Translations under genes and position numbers: made by a program
Notes under the pieces: generated by a model
Database searches by the model: none
What the model was told of the DNA's origin: nothing
What the model saw: the letters and a program-made list of their open reading frames with translations, nothing else
From: Sphingomonas sp. Mn802worker
GTDB lineage: Bacteria > Pseudomonadota > Alphaproteobacteria > Sphingomonadales > Sphingomonadaceae
Length of the DNA: 64,000 nucleotides
Direction of reading: 5' to 3'
Assembly (NCBI RefSeq): GCF_000382485.1
Contig: NZ_AORY01000004.1
Coordinates: 186,001 to 250,000 of the forward strand
Shown: one piece after another, positions 28,215-37,478 of the stretch
Layout: each line of letters begins with the position of its first letter
Position numbering within the stretch: position 1 is the stretch's first letter

Positions 28215-28276
28215 TTGCTGCGACGCACAATAGGCTTGAACCGGCCGCTTCGATCCACTATTGTGCAGTGCAGCAA
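28215..28276. promoter_or_regulatory. 19-bp inverted repeat between phaC and the phasin gene
   Basis: Left arm TTGCTGCGACGCACAATAG (28215-28233) and right arm CTATTGTGCAGTGCAGCAA (28258-28276) match at 16 of 19 positions in inverted orientation. The outer (7) and inner (9) bases are perfect. The spacer is 24 nt. The right arm ends 19 nt before the phasin TTG. No T-tract follows, so it is not a normal terminator. The arms are TGC-rich, as described for PhaR binding sites in alphaproteobacteria, so a PhaR operator or an intercistronic RNA hairpin are the two readings. Confidence 0.55.
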
Positions 28277-28295
28277 GGATAGATGAGGAAGCGGT

Positions 28296-28964
28296 TTGGC
28301 CGAGTTGACTATCAAGCCGAAGCGTACATCGCGTGCGTTCAAGAACGGGGCTGTAGCGGTGCCGTTCGCCGCCGGGGTCGAGCCGGTTGCGGCCACGCCG
28401 ATCGCTGACAAGACGATCGACGAAGTCATCGAAGCGATTGCTCACCTGCCGATCGGCGAAGCCACTTCGACGACGAACGCTTCCCGTTCCAGTGACGACC
28501 AACCGACCGCCGCAGCGACGGCACCCGCGAGCCAGGAGAACCAGACCATGACCGACACGATGCAGAACACCGCCGAGACGATGCAGGCGAAGGCCGAGGA
28601 CGCGATGGGCAAGGGCAAGCAGGCGTTCGCCGACATGACCGCCTTCGGTCAGGGCAACGTCGAGGCGATCGTCGAGTCGACCCGCGTCGCGTTCAAGGGC
28701 ATGGAAGCGATGACGCAGGCGCGCGCCGCCTTCGCCAAGCAGTCGTTCGACGCGACCGTGCATACGCTGAAGTCGATGGCCGAGGTTCGCTCGCCGGCGG
28801 ACCTGTTCAAGCTTCAGGGCGAGTATCTACGCAGCTCGATGGACGCGCTGGTCGCCGAAACCTCGCGCTCGACCGAGGCGACGCTGAAGCTCGTCGGTGA
28901 GATCGCACAGCCGATCCAGAACCGCGTCGCGATCGCCGCCGAGAAGGTCCGCACCGCGGCCTGA
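28296..28964 (+). CDS. phaP: Phasin family PHA granule protein
   Basis: A 222-aa phasin, coating PHA granules and limiting their fusion. The first 80 residues are low-complexity and probably disordered, with a Pro/Ala/Thr-rich linker. The phasin helical domain spans about residues 95-215 ([69 protein letters not shown]). The start is TTG at 28296, supported by GAGGAA 5 nt upstream. An internal ATG near residue 85 would give the bare phasin domain. It follows phaC and is followed by a terminator. Confidence 0.9.
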   Translation: MAELTIKPKRTSRAFKNGAVAVPFAAGVEPVAATPIADKTIDEVIEAIAHLPIGEATSTTNASRSSDDQPTAAATAPASQENQTMTDTMQNTAETMQAKAEDAMGKGKQAFADMTAFGQGNVEAIVESTRVAFKGMEAMTQARAAFAKQSFDATVHTLKSMAEVRSPADLFKLQGEYLRSSMDALVAETSRSTEATLKLVGEIAQPIQNRVAIAAEKVRTAA

Positions 28965-28986
28965 TCTGCCCATCGGGTAATCGAGC

Positions 28987-29019
28987 GGGCGGCCGGGCAA
29001 GATGCACGGCCGCCCTTTT
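28987..29019 (+). terminator. Rho-independent terminator after the phasin gene
   Basis: GGGCGGCC at 28987-28994 pairs perfectly with GGCCGCCC at 29008-29015, with a 13-nt loop and TTTT directly after. It ends the phaC-phasin transcript. Confidence 0.85.
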
Positions 29020-29077
29020 CGCGTTCGCGGGCCTTGCCCTTGGGCGCGGTGTTGCCATATTTTGCGGCGTGCGCGTG

Positions 29078-29443
29078 ATGACCGATCAACGATCCCTGAC
29101 ACCTTTGCTCATGGCCGAGCGGCGCGGTGACGACTCCGACGGCGACGGTACTGGTGTCGGTATCGCCACGCGGACGCGTGTCAAGACCAAGAAGCCGACG
29201 CCGTACCGCGTGCTGATGCTCAACGACGATTACACCCCGATGGAGTTCGTCGTGCTGTGCCTGCAGCGCTTCTTCCGCATGAATGCCGAGGAAGCGACGC
29301 GCGTCATGCTCCACGTTCACCAGAAGGGCGTCGGCGTCTGCGGTGTCTTCTCCTACGAGGTCGCCGAGACCAAGGTCGGGCAGGTGATGGACTTCGCGCG
29401 GCAGCACCAGCATCCGCTACAATGTACGCTGGAAAAAGCCTGA
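29078..29443 (+). CDS. clpS: ATP-dependent Clp protease adaptor ClpS
   Basis: ClpS delivers N-degron substrates to ClpAP. The 121-aa protein has a disordered acidic N-terminus and then the conserved fold: [44 protein letters not shown] and [17 protein letters not shown]. The substrate-pocket residues ([10 protein letters not shown]) are intact. Possible starts are GTG 29069, ATG 29078 and ATG 29111; 29078 is chosen but no strong ribosome binding site is seen. clpA is not in the window. Confidence 0.92.
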   Translation: MTDQRSLTPLLMAERRGDDSDGDGTGVGIATRTRVKTKKPTPYRVLMLNDDYTPMEFVVLCLQRFFRMNAEEATRVMLHVHQKGVGVCGVFSYEVAETKVGQVMDFARQHQHPLQCTLEKA

Positions 29444-29514
29444 CCTCTTCAGTTTAGCGACTTGGCAATCGGCCGGGCGCGCCTAGTCTCTCGCATGACG
29501 CGCAGGAGACGAGT

Positions 29515-30394
29515 ATGGCCGACGACATCCGCGACCGCGCGGTCGCGATCTACGACCGTTTCAGGCACGAGCACCACGATCGCCGCACCTTGTTGCGAGA
29601 GATGACGCTCCTGACCGGCAGCGCGTTTGCGGCCGAGGTGCTGGTCGGCGGCATCGCCGCGTCGACCGCCGCCGTCGTGATCATCGCGCCTGCCGAAAAG
29701 CGTTTGAAGACCTTTTCCAACGCGCGCGTGCCCGTTGCCGGAGGAGAGCCGATCGAGGGCTATATCGCAACCCCGCTTGGCAAGCGCCCGACAGCAACCG
29801 TGTTGGTGTTCCACGAGAACCGCGGGCTGACCCCGCACCTTCAGGATGTCGCGCGGGGTGTCGCGCTCGCCGGCTTTTTCGCGATCGCGCCCGACTTCCT
29901 CTCAGACGCAGGCGGCAGGCCGACCGACGAAGATCGTGTGCGCTATAATAGGCGCGGCGAACCTCGACACGATCGTCGGCGAGGCGGCAGGCGTCCTGCG
30001 GCATTTTGTCGGCTCGAGAACGCCGCGGTTGCGTGTCGGCGTGATCGGCCTCTGCTGGGGCGACGCGCTTGTCAACCGTGTGCAATCGCGGCGGGCGACC
30101 GGCTGAGTGCAGGCGTCGCTTAGTCACGGCCCGGCGCCCGATCCCGCCGAAGCCGTGAAGGTCACCGCGCCACCGCTGCTCCACTATGCCGGCAAGGACG
30201 CGCGCGTCGCGCAGATTGGGCGCCATGGATTGCCGCGCTCAAGGCGGCGGGAGAAGCCGGTAGGGGCCTTCACCTACCCGAACGTCGACCCTGCCTTCAA
30301 CAATGACACGTCGGCGTAGCATTATGACAAGGCCGCGGCCGACCTCGCATGGTCGCGCACGCTCGCGGCCCTTCATCGCTACCTTGACGCCTGA
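29515..30394 (+). pseudogene. Disrupted dienelactone hydrolase family gene
   Basis: Three successive frames together encode a dienelactone hydrolase-like protein of about 290 aa. Frame 1 (29515 to about 29940) gives EGYIATPLGKRPTATVLVFHENRGLTPHLQDVARGVALAGFFAIAPDFLSDAGG-type sequence. A second frame continues with ANLDTIVGEAAGVLRHFVG and VGVIGLCWGD containing the catalytic Cys motif. A third frame gives VKVTAPPLLHYAGKDARV, then an in-frame TAG, then HYDKAAADLAWSRTLAAL to a TGA at 30394. So there are at least two frameshifts and one stop codon. Separate short ORFs over the same region are pieces of this one gene. Sequencing errors are an alternative explanation. Confidence 0.82.
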
Positions 30395-30436
30395 TCTCGC
30401 CCGTGTTCTCTTGATGTTCCTTTGGCGGAGTCGATC

Positions 30437-31045
30437 ATGCTGACCTTCTTTACCAACCCGATGTCGCGCGGGCGGATCATCCGCTGGATGCTGGAGGAGG
30501 TCGGCGCGCCGTACGAGACGGTGGTCACCCAATGGGGCGCAGCGCCCGCCGAACTGCTCGCCGCCAATCCGCTCGCCAAGGTGCCGACGATCATCCACGA
30601 TGGGGCGGTGGTGAGCGAGACGGCGGCGATCTGCGCCTATCTTGCCGATGCGTTTCCGGAAGCCGGCCTCGCACCCGCCGCCGATGAGCGCGCCGCTTAT
30701 TACCGCTGGATGTTCTTCACCGCCGGTCCGGTCGAGGCCGCGATGATGGACAGCCATCTGGGGGTCACGCTGCCGCCTGAGAAGGAGGCGATGATCGGCT
30801 ACGGCAATCTCGCGCGCGCGGTCGACGCGCTGGAGCAGGCGGTGTCGGCGCACGATCATATAGCAGGTCCGCGCTTTACCGCCGCCGATGTCTATGTCGG
30901 CAGCTCGATCGATTTCTACTTGCAGTTCGGCATGCTGGAGAAGCGCGAGGCATTTGCGCGCTACGTCGACCGACTGCGCGAGCGGCCCGCCTGGGTACGT
31001 GCGCGCGAGATCGACGACGCTCTTATCGCAGCGGCACAGCGCTAA
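30437..31045 (+). CDS. Glutathione S-transferase family protein
   Basis: A 202-aa GST with a thioredoxin-like N-terminal domain (MLTFFTNPMSRGRIIRWMLEEVGAPYE; PLAKVPTIIHDGAVVSETAAICAYLAD) and a helical C-terminal domain (GPRFTAADVYVGSSIDFYLQFG). Residues PT and ES (here VPT and SET) form the usual glutathione-binding part. ATG at 30437 has GGAG 6 nt upstream, better than an in-frame TTG at 30422. Its stop overlaps the convergent DUF1289 gene. Substrate unknown. Confidence 0.92.
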   Translation: MLTFFTNPMSRGRIIRWMLEEVGAPYETVVTQWGAAPAELLAANPLAKVPTIIHDGAVVSETAAICAYLADAFPEAGLAPAADERAAYYRWMFFTAGPVEAAMMDSHLGVTLPPEKEAMIGYGNLARAVDALEQAVSAHDHIAGPRFTAADVYVGSSIDFYLQFGMLEKREAFARYVDRLRERPAWVRAREIDDALIAAAQR

Positions 31046-31215
31046 GCCGCCGTGCGGCGGACTTCAACGCGTGCCAGGATCGCGCGCTTTTCGTTGTCGT
31101 TAGCGCGCGACCAGTCGGCAATCTCCGCCATCGTGCGAAAACAGCCGAGGCATAGTCCGTTCGCACGGTTCATCGTGCAGACGAGGATGCATGGGGAGAG
31201 CGGTCCGTCGCTCAT
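31042..31215 (-). CDS. DUF1289 family small Cys-rich protein
   Basis: A 57-aa gene found by hand translation. The product begins MSDGPLSPCILVCTMNR and continues with NGLCLGCFRTMAEIADWS. The CxxxC and CxxC pairs and the GxxxxxxxIADWS pattern are those of DUF1289, a small iron-sulfur or zinc-binding-like family. The stop (TAG) at 31042-31044 overlaps the end of the convergent GST gene. The start lies 3 nt after the AI-2E permease stop, so both are probably co-transcribed. Function unknown. Confidence 0.88.
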   Translation of the reverse strand: MSDGPLSPCILVCTMNRANGLCLGCFRTMAEIADWSRANDNEKRAILARVEVRRTAA

Positions 31216-31217
31216 CG

Positions 31218-32324
31218 TCAGCCGGCGACCGCGTCACCAGCGAACCGGTCGTCGTCGCGCGTCGCTGCACCATGCTCGCGCTGTTCGGTCAGGATCTGCC
31301 ACGCGGTGATGAACAAAGCCGCGACCACTGGCCCGACGACGATGCCGCTCAGCCCCAACAACTCGATTCCGCCCAGCGTCGTCACCAGCACGACCCAGTC
31401 GGGGATGCCGGTGTCGCGCCCCACCAGGATCGGGCGGAGGATGTTGTCGGCGCTGCCGATCACCAGCGCGCCCGAGACAATCACGACCACGCCTTGCCAC
31501 AATGCGCTCGTCGCCAGCAGGTAGATCGCAACGGGGATCCAGATGATCGCGGGTCCGATCGCGGGCAGCAATGACGCGATCGCCATCAGCAGCCCCCACA
31601 GCATGGCGGCGGGCAGGCCGACCAGCCAGAAGGTAATGGCGCCGAGCGCTCCTTGCACCAGCCCGACGATGACCGATCCCTTGATCGTCGCGCGCATGAC
31701 CGAGACGAAGCGGTCGACCAGACGCTCGGTCACGCCGCGCTCGAGCGGTATGGAGCGGCACACTGCCGGGCCGAGGCGGTCGCCGTCGCGCAGCAGGAAG
31801 AAGGTGGCGTACAGCCCGACGCCGAACGCGACCACGGCGGCGAGCGCGTCGGCACCGATCGACAGCGCCCGGCTCGCAATCATGCTGACCCGGCTGCCGA
31901 TCGCGTTGGACACCTGCGCCTGCGTTCGCTCGAAACTGTCGAGCCCGGCCTTGTCGGCGAGTTGTTGCAGCTTCAACGGCAGCGCGTCGTGGACCTGCTG
32001 GAAATAGGCGGCGAAGTTGATCTGGCCGCTACGCACCTTGGCATAGACGCCGCTCGCCTGGTCGATCACCATCGTGCCGATGATGATTGTCGGCAGCACG
32101 ACCGCGACTGTGATGATCAACAACGTGAGCAGGGCCGCCGTGTTGGCACGGTTGGGAAAGCGCGCGCGTAATCGGTGCTGGAGCGGCTGGAACAGGATCG
32201 CGGCCAGCACGCTCCACAACAGCGCCACCGCATAGCTCGATACGATCGCGCCCAGGAACAGAGTCACCAAGCCGACGAACAGCACCAGACCGCCGTTCTC
32301 GATCCGTCGCGCACTCAATGCCAT
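31218..32324 (-). CDS. AI-2E (PerM) family transporter
   Basis: A 368-aa integral membrane protein of the AI-2E/PerM permease family, with roughly eight transmembrane segments. Visible hallmarks: LWSVLAAILFQPLQHRLRARFPNRANTAALLTLL near the N-terminus, and AAMLWGLLMAIASLLPAIGPAIIWIPVAIYLL plus LRPILVGRDTGIPDWVVLVTTLGGIELLGLSGIVVGPVVAALF at the C-terminus (each longer stretch quoted as scattered parts). The ATG at 32324 is chosen because it starts just before the first membrane helix and has GGGGGCAG 8 nt upstream. Substrate is uncertain in this family. Confidence 0.9.
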   Translation of the reverse strand: MALSARRIENGGLVLFVGLVTLFLGAIVSSYAVALLWSVLAAILFQPLQHRLRARFPNRANTAALLTLLIITVAVVLPTIIIGTMVIDQASGVYAKVRSGQINFAAYFQQVHDALPLKLQQLADKAGLDSFERTQAQVSNAIGSRVSMIASRALSIGADALAAVVAFGVGLYATFFLLRDGDRLGPAVCRSIPLERGVTERLVDRFVSVMRATIKGSVIVGLVQGALGAITFWLVGLPAAMLWGLLMAIASLLPAIGPAIIWIPVAIYLLATSALWQGVVVIVSGALVIGSADNILRPILVGRDTGIPDWVVLVTTLGGIELLGLSGIVVGPVVAALFITAWQILTEQREHGAATRDDDRFAGDAVAG

Positions 32325-32430
32325 GTGGTAACTGCCCCCGATGCCACCGTCGCGCGACTGTTTCGACTGCGATCGGCTTTGGCGTTCAACCGTCACGTCA
32401 CCGCAACGGTTCCGGGCATCTCACGCGCGT

Positions 32431-33831
32431 TCAGCGGGTCAGCGTCACCTGCAGGAAGTCGGGCACCGGACCGTTCCAGCCGTCGTCCGGACCATTGTCA
32501 CTGCGTTCCCGGCGTGGCGCGTCATACCGCCCGCGCGAGCGATCAGACCGCTCGGTGGGCGCCTCCGCGCGCGGGGCAGGGTCACGCTGCTCGCCGCGCG
32601 GACGGCGGCTCGATGCCGCAGCCTCATCGGCCTGCGCGGCGATCGGCTCCTCGCGTCGCGTCCGCTCACGTCGTGGGGCGCGGGCAGGGCGCTCTTCCTC
32701 GGGCTCGCCGGGCAGCGCGTCGAGCGTCTTGATCTTCTCGCCGGTCAGTTTTTCGATGTTCTGGATGTTTTCGGCGTCATCCGGCCCGACCATCGTATAG
32801 GCGACGCCGGTCGCACCCGCGCGGCCAGTGCGACCGATGCGGTGGACGTAATCGTCCGGGTGCCACGGCGCGTCGAAGTTGACGACGTGGCTCACCCCCT
32901 TTACGTCGAGACCGCGTGCCGCGACGTCGGAGGCGACGAGGATGTTGATGTCGCCGTTCTTGAACCGCTCCAACTCGGCGATGCGCGCCGACTGATCCAT
33001 GTCGCCGTGGATCTCGCCGCTCCTGAATCCATGACCCTGCAGGCTCTTGTTGAGCTCGCGCACCGTCGTCTTGCGGTTGCAGAAGATGATCGCGGTGCGC
33101 ACGTCCTCGCCGCGAAGCAACTGGCGCACGACCTTGCGCTTCTCGAACGACTGTCCCTTCACCGGCACCACCCACTGCGTGATGTTGGTGTTGGTGGTGG
33201 CAGGGCGCGCGACCTCGATCGTCTTGGGATTGGTCAGGAAACGGTCGGCCAGCTTCTTGATTGGCGCGGGCATGGTGGCGGAGAACAGCAGCGTCTGGCG
33301 CTTCGCCGGCAGCTTGGTGCAGATTTCCTCGATGTCTGGGATGAACCCCATGTCGAGCATCCGGTCGGCCTCGTCGATAACCAGCATCGAACAACCGGTC
33401 AGCAGAATCTTGCCGCGCTGGAACAGGTCCATCAGCCGCCCCGGCGTCGCGATCAGTACGTCGACGCCCTTTTCCAGCGCCTTGACCTGATCGCCCATCT
33501 GCACGCCGCCGATCAGCAGCGCCATCGATAGCTTGTGGTACTTGCCGTATTGCTCGAAATTCTCGGCCACCTGTGCCGCCAATTCACGCGTCGGCTCGAG
33601 GATCAGGCTGCGCGGCATCCGCGCGCGGCTGCGGCCGTGCGCCAGAATGTCGATCATGGGCAGCACGAACGACGCGGTCTTGCCCGTGCCGGTCTGCGCT
33701 ATCGCGACCATGTCGCGCATCATCAGCACGGAGGGGATCGCCGACGCCTGGATCGGTGTCGGCTCGGTATAGCCGGTGTCCCCCACCGCGCGGAGTAGTT
33801 CGTCGGAGAGGCCGAGGTCGGCGAAGCTCAT
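32431..33831 (-). CDS. DEAD-box ATP-dependent RNA helicase
   Basis: A 466-aa RhlE-type helicase. Motifs in order: Q motif ([14 protein letters not shown]), Walker A AQTGTGKT near residues 45-52, [16 protein letters not shown], the DEAD box in [14 protein letters not shown], and in the second domain [24 protein letters not shown] and [10 protein letters not shown]. The last 100 residues are an Arg/Glu/Pro-rich disordered tail ([16 protein letters not shown]), typical of RNA-binding tails. It is monocistronic. Likely role in RNA or ribosome remodelling. Confidence 0.95.
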   Translation of the reverse strand: MSFADLGLSDELLRAVGDTGYTEPTPIQASAIPSVLMMRDMVAIAQTGTGKTASFVLPMIDILAHGRSRARMPRSLILEPTRELAAQVAENFEQYGKYHKLSMALLIGGVQMGDQVKALEKGVDVLIATPGRLMDLFQRGKILLTGCSMLVIDEADRMLDMGFIPDIEEICTKLPAKRQTLLFSATMPAPIKKLADRFLTNPKTIEVARPATTNTNITQWVVPVKGQSFEKRKVVRQLLRGEDVRTAIIFCNRKTTVRELNKSLQGHGFRSGEIHGDMDQSARIAELERFKNGDINILVASDVAARGLDVKGVSHVVNFDAPWHPDDYVHRIGRTGRAGATGVAYTMVGPDDAENIQNIEKLTGEKIKTLDALPGEPEEERPARAPRRERTRREEPIAAQADEAAASSRRPRGEQRDPAPRAEAPTERSDRSRGRYDAPRRERSDNGPDDGWNGPVPDFLQVTLTR

Positions 33832-34000
33832 GCAAGTGTCCGATTGGTGCCCGGCGCGGCGCTCGCGACCGATCTTCCTGAGCCTGCGCGCTTGATGATC
33901 GACGCTGCAAAGTCAAGGAAAAGCCACCCGCCGCGCCGTCGACACACCGGTTTGCGCGAGGACCGCGTCGCCCAGGTCACAGCAACGCGCCGGGTTCGGC

Positions 34001-35896
34001 TCAGCGCGCCGCCTTCACGTAGCGGTCGAACCACGCGATGGAGCGTGCGCGCACGTCCTTCGACTGTTCCGCTCCACTCACGCAGTGGCCCGCGTCGGGA
34101 TAGATCACGAGGCTGACGGGCACGTTCTGGTCCTTGAGTGCATGCCACCACTCGATCGACTGCGTCGGCGGCACCTCGATGTCGCGTTCGCCGACGTAGA
34201 TGAAGGTCGGCGTCTTCGCCTTCTTCGCCTGATAGATCGCCGACACGTCCTCGTAGGCCTTCATGTCGTCGTACATAGAACGCCCGAAGAACGGCAGCAT
34301 CCACTGGTCGATGCCGTTGGTGCCGTAATAGCTGACCCAGTTCGATAGCCCCGCGCCCGCGACGATCGCCTTGAAGCGGTTGGTCTGCGTGTTGGCCCAC
34401 ATCGCCATGAACCCGCCGTAGCTGCATCCGCCCAGCCCCAGGCGGTTGTTGTCGACCGGCGCGACCCGCTCCACCGCCTCGATGCCGGCCAGGATGTCAC
34501 GCAGGTCGCCGCCGCCGAAGTCGCGCTTGTTGGCGGCGGTGAACGCCTCGCCCTGGCCGTAGCTGCCGCGCGGGTTGGGTAGGAAGACGTAATAGCCCGC
34601 GTTCAACAGCGCGGCGTTCATCGTCGTCGGCGCGAGATAGCCCGGCATGTTCGCCGCCGAGGGACCGCCGTGCACCATGGTGATCATCGGCGCCTTGCCC
34701 GCCGCGGCGCTCCTGGGAGCGAGCAGCCAGCCCTGCACGTCGTACCCTTCGTTCTTCCACGACACGCTGCGTGCGGTGCCGGGCGCGGTCAGCGTGTCAT
34801 TGTCGTGCGTGATCTGCCGCACGCTCGAGAGCGGTCCGGCGTAGATCGCGGGCGCGTGCTCGTAATCCTGCACCACTGCCGCGGCGACGCGACCGTCGGC
34901 GGAGAACACCGCGCGGCCATCGCCCGCTGCCGCGCTCGCCGGCTTGGAGAAGGCGGGCTTGACCGCCTGCCCGGTGATGAGCGTGCCGAACTGCAACTGA
35001 TCGCCCGCCAGCGTCACCGCGCGCAGACCGCCCGTCGTCCAGTCGATCGTCGTCACGGTCGACTTCGCGCCGGCGGTGATGTTGCGCGGCGCGCCGCCCG
35101 CCAGCGGCACCGTGTAGACGTCACCCCCGATCGAGCCGAAATCACTCATCAACCCGCCGATGAACGCGACCGTGCGCCCGTCGGGTGAGACTCGCGGCTG
35201 GTTGAGTTGCATCGCGGGCTTCGCGATCGGGCGCACCGCGCCGGTATTCGCATTAATTGCGTCGAGGCCGGCGACCCACCAGTTGTTGTCGCCGTTGCCT
35301 AGCGCCGTCGTCGCGACGAAGCCGCGCCCGTCAGGGGTCCAGTCATATTCGTAGATGTAGCGGCCCGCGGGCGACAGCGGTGTCACCGTCGTCGTCTCGC
35401 GCCACAGGTCGAACACGGCGAGGCGCTGCTCATCGTTCTTCTCGCCGATCTCGCCCACCATGCGCACGCCCGCCTGTGTCGCACCCGACTCCTTAGCCGC
35501 ACCCAGCGTGACGAGCAGCGCGACGCGCTTTGCATCGGGCGACACGCGCGGTGTCTGCGCGATCCCCGCCACGGTCGCGATCGTACGCGTCGTCTTCGCA
35601 TCCGCGTACATCAGCCGCACGTTGCCCGCCTTGCCGTCACGCGCGAGGAAGACGAGGTCGCCGTTCGGCGCAAAGGTCAGCCCCGCGTAGCTGCATGTCG
35701 CGCACGGATCGATCGTGCGCAGCACATGGCCATCGACCGCACTGCGCATCGTTACCCTGCCGTGCCCCGCGTCGGACTCCACCGCCACGACCCGGTCACC
35801 CGCGGGCGCGAGTGCGAGTCCGCCATATTGATGGATCGTCTGCGCAGCGGCGGGCGCGGCGGTGGTAAGCAGGACGGCAAGCGGGATCAGGCGCAT
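34001..35896 (-). CDS. Secreted S9 family (prolyl oligopeptidase-like) peptidase
   Basis: A 631-aa serine peptidase. A signal peptide (MRLIPLAVLLTTAAPAAAQ) precedes a beta-propeller domain with WD-like repeats (VSPDAKRVALLV, WTPDGRGFVAT, VSPDGRTVAFIG). The C-terminal alpha/beta-hydrolase domain holds the triad Ser492 (GGCSYGG), Asp572 (VGERDIEVPP) and His604 (YPDAGHCV). The usual G-x-S-x-G has Cys before the Ser. The ATG at 35896 is chosen from the signal peptide and CGGGAG upstream. Confidence 0.94.
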   Translation of the reverse strand: MRLIPLAVLLTTAAPAAAQTIHQYGGLALAPAGDRVVAVESDAGHGRVTMRSAVDGHVLRTIDPCATCSYAGLTFAPNGDLVFLARDGKAGNVRLMYADAKTTRTIATVAGIAQTPRVSPDAKRVALLVTLGAAKESGATQAGVRMVGEIGEKNDEQRLAVFDLWRETTTVTPLSPAGRYIYEYDWTPDGRGFVATTALGNGDNNWWVAGLDAINANTGAVRPIAKPAMQLNQPRVSPDGRTVAFIGGLMSDFGSIGGDVYTVPLAGGAPRNITAGAKSTVTTIDWTTGGLRAVTLAGDQLQFGTLITGQAVKPAFSKPASAAAGDGRAVFSADGRVAAAVVQDYEHAPAIYAGPLSSVRQITHDNDTLTAPGTARSVSWKNEGYDVQGWLLAPRSAAAGKAPMITMVHGGPSAANMPGYLAPTTMNAALLNAGYYVFLPNPRGSYGQGEAFTAANKRDFGGGDLRDILAGIEAVERVAPVDNNRLGLGGCSYGGFMAMWANTQTNRFKAIVAGAGLSNWVSYYGTNGIDQWMLPFFGRSMYDDMKAYEDVSAIYQAKKAKTPTFIYVGERDIEVPPTQSIEWWHALKDQNVPVSLVIYPDAGHCVSGAEQSKDVRARSIAWFDRYVKAAR

Positions 35897-36009
35897 CGGA
35901 ACTCCCGGAGAACAGCGTGGGGCGTGCCGTGGGCTTAACATGCCGACGCTCGCCCGCAAGTCACAGCGGTTACGATCTCCGGCCGCGTCGGGACACGCGC
36001 TCATTCACG

Positions 36010-36045
36010 AAAAAACCCGCTAAGCCGATGGCCTAGCGGGTCTTT
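36010..36045 (-). terminator. Terminator on the attR side of the tRNA-Val island
   Basis: ACCCGCTA (36015-36022) pairs with TAGCGGGT (36034-36041), with an extra inner GCC/GGC pairing. The - strand continues into six T residues. It probably ended the tRNA-Val transcript before the island was inserted. Confidence 0.75.
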
Positions 36046-36046
36046 C

Positions 36047-36100
36047 ATGGTGGGCGTGGCAAGGATTGAACTTGCGACCCCTGCGATGTCAACACAGTGC
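36047..36100 (-). repeat. attR-like 54-bp duplication of the tRNA-Val 3-prime end
   Basis: The 54 bases 36047-36100 are identical to 38306-38359, which form the 3-prime part of the intact tRNA-Val gene, from the D-stem to CCA. Here the 5-prime 22 nt of the tRNA are missing. This is the standard result of tyrosine-integrase insertion into a tRNA gene. Confidence 0.92.
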
Positions 36101-36378
36101 AGTGGAGCAAGAAAGGCTGATTTTCGCCGGTTCTGGGTGGCCCTCTCTCGGAACATGAGCAGAACAAGTGGGTAATTTTCGGCTAAATCACCCGAGTTTC
36201 ACCCGAATATATCAATGGCTTTGCGGGTAGCCATTCGCTTCATGCCGCCCCCGGACCTTGCCAACCGCACCGAACAAGGCCGTCCCTCGCGAGCCGCGCA
36301 CGCCGCTCGCAGAACTCGCGCGATCGAGCACGCCGCCGAGCGCAAGGTCGCCCGAAATGCCGGCCGTCGGACCGGAAC

Positions 36379-37359
36379 TCAGCGTCGACGGCCGAAATTG
36401 TAGCGGATGCTGTCGCCGGCGATGTTCAAAACGCCGTCCGCGTCGGGGCCCAGCGGGTTAGGCAGGATGTCGATGGTCGTCGCCTTGGTGCTCCCGACGT
36501 TCGCCACGTAGGCGACGACGTATCGTTCCGCAGATCGCGACCGGGCGACGTCTCGCGCGCGACGGACCTCGGTCTCGCCCAGCTCGAACCGACAGGGATC
36601 CTCGGTGCTCGCCTTGACCTCGATGAACCAGGTCTGCTTGTTGAAGGCGATCCGGAAGTCGTAGCCCAGTCCGTCGCTTCCCTTGCGACCGGTGAACTGC
36701 TCGCTGTTGCCGGACACCCAGCAGGCGTCGACGTCGTGACCTGGCTGCCGCGCCTTGAGCCAGTGGTAGACCGTGAGCTCGCCAAGCAGGCCGATCATGT
36801 CCTTCTTCGCCTGCGGAACCCCTGCGAACGCGCCGCCCCGTCCTCCGCCACCGCCGCCGCCGCCGCGCTTGGGCAGGTCGGCGGTTGGGACGAGGTCCGC
36901 GAACGTGCCGATCGGCCGGTTCAGGACCGCCTTCGACAGGCCGGACGACACCTCGTCGGACAGCTTCAGCCAGTCCACCGTTTCGGGGTCGCGGGACTCG
37001 CCGTTCAGCTGGACCGACCGCGCCTGCCGTTCCATCCGCTCCCGATTCTCGCGCGCCTTCTGGGCCTGCGCCTCCACCTCCGTCTGCGCCACGCCGAGCT
37101 CGTCCCGATCGATGCTGAGCGGCATGTGCTGAGGCCATGCCGAAAGCCGCGAGAACCACCTGAGCAGCTCCGCGCCCGTCCAGACGCGGCAGTCGAAGGC
37201 TCCCGCGTCGTCCAGCATGCGCCTCAGCTCGGCCTCGGCCTGTGAGAGCTCCCGCCACACGTCGGGCGGCACGACCCCGTGCTGTATCGCCCATGCCCGC
37301 ACGAGCGGCTGCGCGGCGGCGGCGGTCTTCCGCAGCGACACCGTGTTTGCGCTGCGCAC
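36379..37359 (-). CDS. DUF3883 domain protein, N-terminally truncated
   Basis: The 326-aa product has a C-terminal DUF3883 domain (about residues 185-325): LGELTVYHWLKARQPGHDVDACW, the acidic GLGYDFRIAF, FIEVKAS, and VRRARDVARSRSAERYVVAYV. The GYDF Asp and IEVK Glu-Lys look like a PD-(D/E)XK nuclease active site. The region before has a coiled-coil-like helix (EVEAQAQKARENRERMERQARS) and a run of glycines. The only start here is a GTG, and the frame stays open for more than 150 nt upstream with plausible sequence (GLPDLNSVRSANTVSLRK). Family members are often much larger, sacsin-like proteins, so this is probably the surviving C-terminus. Confidence 0.7.
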   Translation of the reverse strand: MRSANTVSLRKTAAAAQPLVRAWAIQHGVVPPDVWRELSQAEAELRRMLDDAGAFDCRVWTGAELLRWFSRLSAWPQHMPLSIDRDELGVAQTEVEAQAQKARENRERMERQARSVQLNGESRDPETVDWLKLSDEVSSGLSKAVLNRPIGTFADLVPTADLPKRGGGGGGGGRGGAFAGVPQAKKDMIGLLGELTVYHWLKARQPGHDVDACWVSGNSEQFTGRKGSDGLGYDFRIAFNKQTWFIEVKASTEDPCRFELGETEVRRARDVARSRSAERYVVAYVANVGSTKATTIDILPNPLGPDADGVLNIAGDSIRYNFGRRR

Positions 37360-37478
37360 CGAGTTCAGATCGGGAAGGCCGCCAGCCCCAACGTCGTGTC
37401 GGTGTTCGAGGTGAGAGACGGTCGCCCGCGCGACCTGCGACTGAAGAAGCCGGAGACTCCGGAGCCGCGATAGCCTCC

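Noticed and set aside
29846..30319. Two short ORFs as independent genes
   Set aside because: Both encode consecutive pieces of one dienelactone hydrolase and are better read as parts of a pseudogene.
36215..36403. 62-aa ORF at the left end of the tRNA-Val island
   Set aside because: Arg/Ala-rich with no recognisable domain, and overlapping the DUF3883 3-prime end; probably noncoding.
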